Shown here: in pieces, positions 8,436-14,981 of the stretch
Numbering within the stretch: position 1 is the stretch's first letter
Layout: each line of letters starts with the position of its first letter
DNA from: DATCSE01 sp036568605
GTDB lineage: Bacteria; Pseudomonadota; Gammaproteobacteria; Burkholderiales; Burkholderiaceae_C
Length of the DNA stretch: 22,355 bases
Direction: 5' to 3'
NCBI GenBank assembly: GCA_036568605.1
Contig: DATCSE010000132.1
Location: forward strand, 1-22,355
The notes under the pieces: model-generated
Told to the model about the DNA's origin: nothing
Database searches by the model: none
The model's input: only the letters and a program-made list of their open reading frames with translations
Made by a program: the position numbers and the translations under genes

Positions 8436-9140
8436 TCAGCGGAACAAGCTGATCAGGTGCGAGCGAGACTTGACGTCCAGCGCGAGCAGGATCGTCGACA
8501 CGTAGTTCTTCACGGTACCGAGCGACAGCTTGGTCGAGTTGCTGATCTCCTGGTTCGCGCAACCCGACAGCACCAGCTCGAGGATCTCGAGGTGACGCGC
8601 GCCGAGCTCGGCCACGCGGTCGTAGCTGGACGCCGACGGAAACTTCGGGAAGTGCTGCGGCGCGCGCGCGCCGGCGCCGCACGGCGGCTCGTGCTGGAGG
8701 ATGGACCACAGCGTCTCGCGCATCGTCTCGGGCGAGCCGCTCTTGTGCAGGTAGCCGGCCGCACCCATGGCCTTGGCCTGGCGCACGACGAACTCGTCCT
8801 GCGTGCCCGAGAGGATCAGCACCCGCGCCTCGGGGTGCTCGGCCAGCATCTGCGCCAGGCCGTTCAGGCCTTTGCAGTCTGCGAGGTTCAGGTCGAGCAG
8901 CACCAGCTCGATGTCGTCGTGCCGGGCGTGCAGCTGCAGCGCGTCGGCGAGCGTCGCCGCCTCGACCCACTCGATGCCGTCCCACTCGGGCGCGCTGAAC
9001 AGCGCCTTCACGCCCAGGCGCACCAGGTCGTGGTCCTCGACCAGCAGCACCTTGTGGCGCGGCATGCCGTGCGGCAGCACGGCCGCGACGGGCGACGCGT
9101 GGTGGCCCCTCAGCAAGGCCGTAGAGGGTATCGATTCCAT
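8436..9140 (-). CDS. NarL/FixJ-family response regulator (REC + LuxR-type HTH)
   Basis: The protein has 234 residues. The receiver domain starts at about residue 28 (HKVLLVEDHDLVRLG) with phospho-Asp83 (LLDLNL), Thr/Ser switch region ILSGT (109-113) and Lys133. A linker leads to a LuxR-type helix-turn-helix (about 176-232) with the typical ELGARHLEILELVLSGCANQEIS and LGTVKNYVSTILLALDVKSR. The ATG at 9140 is chosen because GGGGA lies about nine bases upstream. A later Met26 would fit the receiver more tightly but lacks a ribosome site. It is the first gene of the minus-strand signalling operon and is divergent from the T6SS operon, so both promoters share the 9141-9480 region. It is a plausible regulator of the T6SS operon. 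That regulation is inference. Confidence 0.9.
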   Translation of the reverse strand: MESIPSTALLRGHHASPVAAVLPHGMPRHKVLLVEDHDLVRLGVKALFSAPEWDGIEWVEAATLADALQLHARHDDIELVLLDLNLADCKGLNGLAQMLAEHPEARVLILSGTQDEFVVRQAKAMGAAGYLHKSGSPETMRETLWSILQHEPPCGAGARAPQHFPKFPSASSYDRVAELGARHLEILELVLSGCANQEISNSTKLSLGTVKNYVSTILLALDVKSRSHLISLFR

Positions 9141-9480
9141 CGTGCTGCGTCCCCAATGTTCGGCCTGCGACGAAGGGCCTGCCGTTCGGCTCGGCGCGGC
9201 ATCGCGGCCTGTTGTTGTGAATCACCTCGTGCGCGGCGCCTGTCATCGTCGTCGACGATGGCTTGCCCCGTGCCGCTGGCAGTATGCGGCGGCAATCGTG
9301 ACAAGACAAACCCCTTGGGCGCCAACAGATTAGGGGGAACGAGCCGTGCAAGCGGCCACGGCCCCGCGGCACGGGCCGGACATGACCAAAGACAACTGCG
9401 TCGCCGAACGCGCCTGCCTACATTGCACGGCACATGCAACCGCCGCGTTCGCAACGCTTGCGCCCATTCGATCCTCGAAC
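9141..9480. promoter_or_regulatory. Divergent intergenic region between response regulator and tssA
   Basis: This 340-bp region must contain promoters for the leftward signalling operon and the rightward T6SS operon. It is visibly less GC-biased than its neighbours. It holds an inverted repeat at 9244-9260 and an AGGGGGAA Shine-Dalgarno-like site at 9332-9339 placed six bases before an in-frame GTG (9346) upstream of tssA. I see no convincing sigma-70 hexamer pair. One site at 9259-9273 has sigma-54-like TGGC/TGC spacing but matches the consensus poorly. Confidence 0.5.
9244..9260. repeat. 17-bp inverted repeat, candidate operator
   Basis: CATCGTC and GACGATG form perfect 7-base arms around a GTC spacer, midway in the divergent region between the response regulator gene and tssA. 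The size and dyad symmetry fit a site for a dimeric regulator. No binding protein can be assigned from sequence alone. Confidence 0.35.
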
Positions 9481-10506
9481 ATGACCGCGATCGACGTCGA
9501 TGCCCTGCTGGCTCCGGTGAGCGAGGCCGCGCCCAGCGGCCCCGACCTGGGGTACGACGCGGCGTTCCACGCGCTCGAGGAGGCATCGCGCGGCAAGCCC
9601 GAGCAGCAGTACGGCGACACGGTGATCGCCGCAGTCGAGCCCGACTGGCGCACGATGAAGGAACAGGCGCTGCTGCTGGCGCAGCGCACCCGCGACCTGC
9701 GCGTCGCGATCGCGCTCGCGCGCGCCGGGGCGCGGCTGGACGGGTTCGCCGGCTTCGCGACCGGGCTGGCACTGGTGCACGGCCTGCTCGAGCGCCAGTG
9801 GGACACGGTGCACCCGCAGCTCGACGCGAGCGACCGCGACGACCCGACGATGCGCCTGAACGCGCTGGACCCGCTGGCCGATGCCGACACGCTGATCGCC
9901 GACCTGCGCGCGGCGCCGCTGTCCGGCGCGCGCGGCAGCATCACGGTGCGCCAGGTCGAGCTCGCGTTCGGCAAGGTCGATGCGATCGCCGGCGAGTCAG
10001 CGGTCAGCGAAGCCGGCGCGCTGCAGGGCATTGCCGACGCGGCGCAGCAAACGACCGGCCTGCTCGATGCGATGCTCGCGGTGCATGCGCAGGTGCGCGC
10101 CATCGAGACGCTGGTCGGCGCCAAGGTCGGCGCCGCGCGTGCACCGGACCTGAAGGTGCTGCGCCATGTCACGGAGGCGCTCGCGAAGGCGGCGCAGGCC
10201 GCACGCGGCGAGGCCGTCGCGTCGGGCGACGGCGGGAGCGCCGACGGCGCGGCCGCGAGCCCGGCCCGGCGCGGCGACAACGGCAGCGGCGGCGTGTCCG
10301 GTGCGATCGGCAGCCGCGACGACGCGCTGCAGGCGCTGGATCGGGTCTGCGACTGGATCGAACGCCACGAGCCGACCAACCCGGCGCCGCTCTTGATCCG
10401 CCGCGCGAAGCGGCTGATGACGAAGAACTTCATGGACATCATCCGCGACCTCGCGCCCGACGGGCTGAGCCAGGTCGAGCGCATCGCGGGCGTCGAGAAC
10501 GAGTAG
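9481..10506 (+). CDS. tssA: T6SS cap/assembly protein TssA (ImpA family)
   Basis: The protein has 341 residues. The N-terminus MTAIDVDALLAPVSEAAPSG is the typical ImpA_N opening, followed by DLGYDAAFHALEEA. A central helical region and a Gly/Ala/Ser-rich linker (about 240-275) precede a conserved C-terminus (LLIRRAKRLMTKNFMDIIRD). TssA organises baseplate and sheath assembly and stays at the growing sheath end in related systems. The ATG at 9481 is chosen because family homology and strong codon bias begin there, although no clear Shine-Dalgarno precedes it. An in-frame GTG at 9346 with a good ribosome site would add 45 residues of atypical codon use. It is the first gene of the T6SS operon, with tssB 34 nt downstream. 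Confidence 0.92.
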   Translation: MTAIDVDALLAPVSEAAPSGPDLGYDAAFHALEEASRGKPEQQYGDTVIAAVEPDWRTMKEQALLLAQRTRDLRVAIALARAGARLDGFAGFATGLALVHGLLERQWDTVHPQLDASDRDDPTMRLNALDPLADADTLIADLRAAPLSGARGSITVRQVELAFGKVDAIAGESAVSEAGALQGIADAAQQTTGLLDAMLAVHAQVRAIETLVGAKVGAARAPDLKVLRHVTEALAKAAQAARGEAVASGDGGSADGAAASPARRGDNGSGGVSGAIGSRDDALQALDRVCDWIERHEPTNPAPLLIRRAKRLMTKNFMDIIRDLAPDGLSQVERIAGVENE

Positions 10507-10540
10507 CCGTCACATCCCGAGGTTCAACCAGGAGCGACCC

Positions 10541-11044
10541 ATGGCCACCAGCAGTCAGAAGTTCATTGCCCGCAACCGCGCGCCGCGCGTGCAGATCGAA
10601 TACGACGTGGAGCTGTACGGCGCCGAGAAGAAGATTCAGCTGCCGTTCGTGATGGGCGTGCTGTCGGACCTGTCGGGCAAGCCCAGCGAGCCGCTGCCGC
10701 CGGTGGCCGAACGCAAGTTCCTCGAGATCGACGTGGACAACTTCGACTCGCGGATGAAGTCGATGAAGCCGCGCGCCGCGTTCCAGGTGCCCAACACGCT
10801 GACCGGCGAGGGCAACGTCGCGGTCGACATCACGTTCGAGAGCATGGACGACTTCTCGCCGGCGGCGGTCGCACGCAAGGTCGACGCGCTCGCGAAGCTG
10901 CTCGAGGCGCGCCAGCAGCTCTCCAACCTGATCACCTACATGGACGGCAAGACCGGCGCCGAGGAGCTGCTCGCGAAGGTGCTCGCGGACCCGGCGCTGT
11001 TGAACACGCTGGCCACCGCGAAGAAGCCGGCAGACGCCGCTTGA
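10541..11044 (+). CDS. tssB: T6SS contractile sheath small subunit TssB
   Basis: The protein has 167 residues, the usual length for TssB (VipA/ImpB). It begins with the characteristic SSQKFIARNRAPRVQIEYDV and continues with the LPFVMGVLSDLSGK segment. A FLEIDVDNFDSRMKSMKP block and a C-terminal helix (ARKVDALAKLLEARQQLSNL) follow, also diagnostic of the family. TssB pairs with TssC to build the cytoplasmic contractile sheath. AGGAG precedes the ATG. It is followed 19 nt later by tssC, and the pair is normally translated in tandem. Confidence 0.97.
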   Translation: MATSSQKFIARNRAPRVQIEYDVELYGAEKKIQLPFVMGVLSDLSGKPSEPLPPVAERKFLEIDVDNFDSRMKSMKPRAAFQVPNTLTGEGNVAVDITFESMDDFSPAAVARKVDALAKLLEARQQLSNLITYMDGKTGAEELLAKVLADPALLNTLATAKKPADAA

Positions 11045-11063
11045 TCGGCACGGAGCACACACC

Positions 11064-12557
11064 ATGGCAACACAAGGTTCGCAAGAGTCGGCTCTCCAGG
11101 GCGTCGAATACCAGGGCGGCGAGTTCGCCGCGCTCTTGAACAAGGAGTTCAAGCCGAAGAGCGACGAAGCCAAGTCGGCGGTCGAGAACGCGGTGCTGAC
11201 GCTCGCGCAGCAGGCGCTCGCGCAGACCCAGCTGGTCAGCAGCGACGTGATCAACTCGATCGAGTCGATGATCGCCGAGCTCGACCGCAAGCTGACCGAG
11301 CAGATCAACCGGATCCTGCACCACCCGGACTTCCAGCAGCTCGAGAGCGCGTGGCGCGGGCTGCACTACCTCGTCAACAACACCGAGACCGACGAGATGC
11401 TGAAGATCCGCGTCATGAACGTCTCGAAGAACGACCTGGGCAAGACGCTGAAGCGCTACAAGGGCACCGCGTGGGACCAGAGCCCGTTCTTCAAGAAGCT
11501 GTACGAGGAGGAATACGGCCAGTTCGGCGGCCAGCCGTACGGCTGCCTGCTCGGCGACTACTACTTCGACCAGAGCCCGCCGGACGTCGAGCTGCTCGGC
11601 GAGATGTCGAAGATCGCCGCGGCCGCGCACGCGCCGTTCATCGCCGCGGCCAGCCCGAACCTGATGCAGATGGGCTCGTGGCAGGAGCTCGCGAACCCGC
11701 GTGACCTGACCAAGATCTTCCAGACGCCCGAGTACGCCGCCTGGCGCTCGCTGCGCGAATCGGACGACGCGCGTTATGTCGGCCTCGCGATGCCGCGTTT
11801 CCTCGCGCGCCAGCCGTACGGCGCGAAGACCAACCCGGTCGAGGACTTCAACTTCGAGGAAGACACGGCCGGCGCCGACCACAACAAGTACGCCTGGGCC
11901 AACTCGGCCTATGCGATGGCGGTCAACATCAACCGATCGTTCAAGCTGTACGGCTGGTGCTCGCGCATCCGCGGCATCGAGTCGGGCGGCGCGGTCGAGG
12001 GCCTGCCGACGCACACCTTCCCGACCGACGACGGCGGCGTCGACATGAAGTGCCCGACCGAGATCGCGATCAGCGACCGGCGCGAGGCCGAACTCGCGAA
12101 GAACGGCTTCATGCCGCTGGTGCACCGCAAGAACTCCGACTTCGCCGCGTTCATCGGCGCGCAGTCGCTGCAGAAGCCGTTCGAGTACGACGACCCCGAC
12201 GCGACCGCCAACGCGCGCCTCGCCGCGAACCTGCCGTACCTGTTCGCGACCTGCCGCTTCGCGCACTACCTGAAGTGCATCGTGCGCGACAAGGTCGGCT
12301 CGTTCAAGGAGCGCGAGGACATGTCCAAGTGGCTGAACCGCTGGATCATGAACTACGTCGACGGCGACCCGGCCAACTCGTCGGAGATCACCAAGTCGCA
12401 GAAGCCGCTGGCCGCGGCCGAAGTGACCGTCGAGGAGATCCCCGGCAACCCCGGCTGGTACAGCAGCAAGTTCTTCCTGCGCCCGCACTACCAGCTCGAA
12501 GGCCTGACCGTGTCGCTGCGGCTGGTTTCGACGCTGCCGTCCGTGAAAGCCGCGTGA
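11064..12557 (+). CDS. tssC: T6SS contractile sheath large subunit TssC
   Basis: The protein has 497 residues, full length for TssC (VipB/ImpC/EvpB). Recognisable blocks include the N-terminal helices after residue 35, FQQLESAWRGLHYLV, the DYYFDQSPPDVELL segment and MPRFLARQPYG. The GGVDMKCPTEIAISDRREAE motif and the C-terminal LEGLTVSLRLVSTLP follow. TssC forms the bulk of the sheath with TssB. In other systems ClpV recognises an N-terminal TssC helix or an adaptor such as TagJ to recycle the contracted sheath. GGAG lies upstream of the ATG. A 64-nt gap without an obvious terminator separates it from hcp. Confidence 0.97.
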   Translation: MATQGSQESALQGVEYQGGEFAALLNKEFKPKSDEAKSAVENAVLTLAQQALAQTQLVSSDVINSIESMIAELDRKLTEQINRILHHPDFQQLESAWRGLHYLVNNTETDEMLKIRVMNVSKNDLGKTLKRYKGTAWDQSPFFKKLYEEEYGQFGGQPYGCLLGDYYFDQSPPDVELLGEMSKIAAAAHAPFIAAASPNLMQMGSWQELANPRDLTKIFQTPEYAAWRSLRESDDARYVGLAMPRFLARQPYGAKTNPVEDFNFEEDTAGADHNKYAWANSAYAMAVNINRSFKLYGWCSRIRGIESGGAVEGLPTHTFPTDDGGVDMKCPTEIAISDRREAELAKNGFMPLVHRKNSDFAAFIGAQSLQKPFEYDDPDATANARLAANLPYLFATCRFAHYLKCIVRDKVGSFKEREDMSKWLNRWIMNYVDGDPANSSEITKSQKPLAAAEVTVEEIPGNPGWYSSKFFLRPHYQLEGLTVSLRLVSTLPSVKAA

Positions 12558-12621
12558 TGTCGCAGTTGGAACGACCGCACCGCTTTCTCCTTGATCCTTC
12601 CTCTTCATCCGGAGCACCCAC

Positions 12622-13098
12622 ATGACCACCGACACCCACCTCAAATTCGACGGCGTCGACGGCGAAGCCACCCACAAGGACCACAAGGGCGAGATCGAGC
12701 TCCTGTCGTGGAACTGGGGCGTCGCCCAGCACGCCGGCCTGGCCGGTGGCGGCTCGGGCAAGGGCAAGGCCGAGCCCGGCCACCTGAGCTTCGTGCACCT
12801 GTACGACAAGGCCTCGCCGGTGCTGGCCAAGCACTGCGTCGCCGGCAAGCACTTCGCGACCGCGACGCTGACCGCGCGCAAGGCCGGCGAGGGCCAGAAG
12901 GACTTCCTGAAGCTCACGCTGAAGGAAGTGCTGATCACCAGCGTGCAGCCGGCGGGCAGCACCGGCGGCGACATCACCGAGGCCGTCTCGTGCTCGTACA
13001 AGGACATCGAGTTCGAATACAAGCCGCAGGACGACAAGGGCGGACTCGGCGGCGCGGTGAAGTTCGGCTGGAACGTCGCGTCCACGGAAACCCGCTGA
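12622..13098 (+). CDS. hcp: T6SS inner-tube protein Hcp
   Basis: The protein has 158 residues, matching the Hcp family, which forms stacked hexameric rings inside the sheath and is secreted on firing. Diagnostic segments are the opening LKFDGVDGEATHKDHKGEIE, LSWNWGVAQ, the GKAEPGHLSFVHLYDKASP loop, LTARKAGEGQKDFLKLTL and the closing YKDIEFEYKPQDDKG. CGGAG before the ATG is the ribosome site. It lies directly after tssC, as in the H1-T6SS of P. aeruginosa. A divergent second hcp begins 13 nt after its stop. Confidence 0.95.
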   Translation: MTTDTHLKFDGVDGEATHKDHKGEIELLSWNWGVAQHAGLAGGGSGKGKAEPGHLSFVHLYDKASPVLAKHCVAGKHFATATLTARKAGEGQKDFLKLTLKEVLITSVQPAGSTGGDITEAVSCSYKDIEFEYKPQDDKGGLGGAVKFGWNVASTETR

Positions 13099-13111
13099 TC
13101 GGGGCGACGCG

Positions 13112-13642
13112 ATGCCGTCGTCGCCGCGTCCCGCCGCCGCCGTTGCGACTGCCGGCCAGGACGGCACTGCCGATGTCTTCCTGGCGGTCGTCGGGCGCAA
13201 GCAGGGCCCGATCAAGGGCGAGTGCCGCGCGGTCGGCCACGAGGACGAGATCGCCGCGCGCACCTGGTGTTGGGGCATGAGCGCGCCCAGCGCGATCGGC
13301 TCGACCGCCGCGACGCGCCGCCGCGTGCACGAGGAGCTGGTCGTGACCAAGCACCTCGATGCCGCGAGCACCCGGCTGATGAACGCGCTGGCCACCAACG
13401 AGGAGCTGAAGTCGGTGACGCTGAGCCTGCGCAAGGCCGGCGCGGGCGGCGACGACTTCTTCACGATCACGCTGGAGTCCGGCCGCGTCTCGGACCTGCA
13501 TGTCGAATCCGACGACGGCGGCGGCGTCGTCGAGGTCGTCAAGTTCGCATTCCAGAAGATCGAAGTGACGTACCACGCGCAGCTCGCCGGCGGCGGTGTC
13601 GGCGCGGCGCAGGTGTTCCAGGACGAGCTGGTCTCACCATGA
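13112..13642 (+). CDS. Second, divergent Hcp-family protein
   Basis: The protein has 176 residues. An Ala/Pro/Ser-rich extension of about 20 residues precedes an Hcp-like core: ADVFLAVVGRKQGPIKGEC, then TWCWGMSAP in place of the WNWGVAQ segment. RRRVHEELVVTKHLDAAST, LRKAGAGGDDFFTITL and VKFAFQKIEVTYHAQ complete the match. The core aligns in order with the preceding Hcp but many residues differ, so this is an old paralogue rather than a recent duplication. The C-terminus adds a GGGVGAAQVFQDELVSP tail. The stop overlaps the tagJ start by four bases (ATGA), so translation is coupled. It may form alternative or mixed tube rings or act as an Hcp specialised for certain effectors. Which of these applies cannot be told from sequence. 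Confidence 0.85.
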   Translation: MPSSPRPAAAVATAGQDGTADVFLAVVGRKQGPIKGECRAVGHEDEIAARTWCWGMSAPSAIGSTAATRRRVHEELVVTKHLDAASTRLMNALATNEELKSVTLSLRKAGAGGDDFFTITLESGRVSDLHVESDDGGGVVEVVKFAFQKIEVTYHAQLAGGGVGAAQVFQDELVSP

Positions 13643-14457
13643 CCGCCGCACTCGCGCAGGAGCATCTCGCGGCCGGCCGCGTGCGCGAGGCGCTCGCGGC
13701 GTTGCAGGCCGCGGTGCGCACAAAGCCGGCCGATGCGAAGCTGCGCGTCTTCTTGTTCCAGCTGCTGTGCGTGCTCGGCCAGTGGCCGCGCGCGGCGACC
13801 CAGCTCGAGGTCTGCGGCGAGCTCGACGCGGCGACGCTCGCGATGGTCAACACCTACCGCGAGGCGCTGAAGTGCGAGCTGGTGCGCGAGGCGGTGTTCG
13901 CCGGCCGAACCACGCCGATGGTGTTCGGCGAGCCGCAGCCGTGGGTCGCGTGGCTGGTCGAGGCGCTGCAGGCCGATGCCCGCGGCGAGCGCGCGGTTGC
14001 CGGCAAGCTGCGCCGCGAGGCGCTGGAAATGGCGCCGGCCAGCGCCGGCAGCGCGAACGGCCAGCCGTTCGACTGGATCGCCGATGCCGACTCGCGCCTG
14101 GGCCCGGTGCTCGAGGCGATGGTCAACGGGCGCTACTGCTGGATCCCGTTCGGCGCGCTCGCCGCCGTGCACCTGCAGGCGCCCGAAGACCTGCGCGATG
14201 TCGTCTGGACGCCGGCGCAGCTCGAGTTCCCGAACGGCGGCAACGCGATCGCGCTGATCCCGACGCGTTACGGCTACGCCGGCGGCGGCACGCCCGACGG
14301 CGCGAACGAGGCCGAGCTGCTGGCGCGCCGCACCGAGTGGGACGAGCTCGCCCCCGAGCAATATGCCGGCCGCGGCCAGCGCGTGTTCGCGACCAGTGCG
14401 CAGGACATCGGGTTGCTGGAGCTGCGCGAGCTGGCGATCGCGGCTTCGTCGACATGA
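13639..14457 (+). CDS. tagJ: T6SS accessory protein TagJ (ImpE family)
   Basis: The protein has 272 residues. The N-terminal half is TPR-like (LAAGRVREALAALQAAVRTK; RVFLFQLLCVLGQWPRA), typical of ImpE. The C-terminal half carries the ImpE-specific FDWIADADSRLGPVLEAMVN, the RYCWIPF segment and the AIALIPTRYGY block. In P. aeruginosa TagJ (HsiE) binds both the sheath protein TssB and ClpV, helping the ATPase reach contracted sheaths. Its position between hcp and tssE matches the H1-T6SS cluster. The start overlaps the second hcp stop in ATGA. At its own end, ACATGA embeds another ATG that opens a six-codon frame leading into tssE. Confidence 0.92.
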   Translation: MTAALAQEHLAAGRVREALAALQAAVRTKPADAKLRVFLFQLLCVLGQWPRAATQLEVCGELDAATLAMVNTYREALKCELVREAVFAGRTTPMVFGEPQPWVAWLVEALQADARGERAVAGKLRREALEMAPASAGSANGQPFDWIADADSRLGPVLEAMVNGRYCWIPFGALAAVHLQAPEDLRDVVWTPAQLEFPNGGNAIALIPTRYGYAGGGTPDGANEAELLARRTEWDELAPEQYAGRGQRVFATSAQDIGLLELRELAIAASST

Positions 14458-14470
14458 ATGCCTGCTTCGC

Positions 14471-14965
14471 GTGAGCACAACACCGCACGACCGCCTGCAG
14501 CCGGCCCTGCTGGACCGGCTCCGCAACGACCCGCACGAAGGCGACGGCGACGCGCGCGTGATGACCAAGCAGGAGCTGCGCGCCGCGGTGTTGCGCGACC
14601 TGTCGTGGCTGTTCAATTCGGTGCAGCCGCTGAGCGAGCTGGCCGAGCGCTACCCGATCGCCGTCGACTCGGTGCTGAACTACGGGCTGCCGCCGATCTC
14701 CGGCCAGCTCGCATCGCGCATCGACGTGGGCCTGCTCGAGCGCCACATCCGCGACGCGATGCTGCGCTTCGAGCCGCGCATCCTGGCCGACACGCTGCAG
14801 GTGCGCGCGCTCGAGTTCGACAACGCGCTCGAGACCCACAACGTCATCGAGTTCGAGATCCGCGGCTTCCTCTGGGCGCAGCCGGTCCCGCTGGAACTGC
14901 TGCTGCGCACCCAGCTCGATCTGGAGATCGGCCAGGTCGTGATCCACGACGGCTTTGCGCGGTGA
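14471..14965 (+). CDS. tssE: T6SS baseplate protein TssE (gp25-like)
   Basis: The protein has 164 residues from a GTG at 14471. It belongs to the gp25/GPW family: LQPALLDRLRNDP near the start, the MTKQELRAAVLRDLSWLFNS segment, SVLNYGLPPISGQ, and a C-terminal beta region (NVIEFEIRGFLWAQPVPLEL). TssE is part of the baseplate wedge with TssF, TssG and TssK. The GTG has no clear Shine-Dalgarno. It sits 13 nt after the tagJ stop, and its GTGA overlaps the stop of a six-codon frame starting at the tagJ end, so reinitiation is a likely mode. The next ATG downstream would remove conserved sequence. Confidence 0.92.
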   Translation: MSTTPHDRLQPALLDRLRNDPHEGDGDARVMTKQELRAAVLRDLSWLFNSVQPLSELAERYPIAVDSVLNYGLPPISGQLASRIDVGLLERHIRDAMLRFEPRILADTLQVRALEFDNALETHNVIEFEIRGFLWAQPVPLELLLRTQLDLEIGQVVIHDGFAR

Positions 14966-14981
14966 GGACGTACGCATCACC

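Noticed and set aside
5651..8452. Very long plus-strand open frame (933 codons) opposite the two kinase genes
   Set aside because: Its product is Arg/Ala/Gln/His-rich, as expected from the complement of GC-rich coding DNA. The minus strand carries clear histidine kinase and Ser/Thr kinase motifs.
9259..9275. Sigma-54-like promoter (TGGC, eight bases, TGC) before tssA
   Set aside because: Only the GG and GC cores and spacing fit. The rest of the consensus is missing, and such matches are frequent in GC-rich DNA.
10932..13085. 717-codon minus-strand frame opposite tssC and hcp
   Set aside because: It is a shadow of genes whose plus-strand products are unmistakable T6SS proteins.
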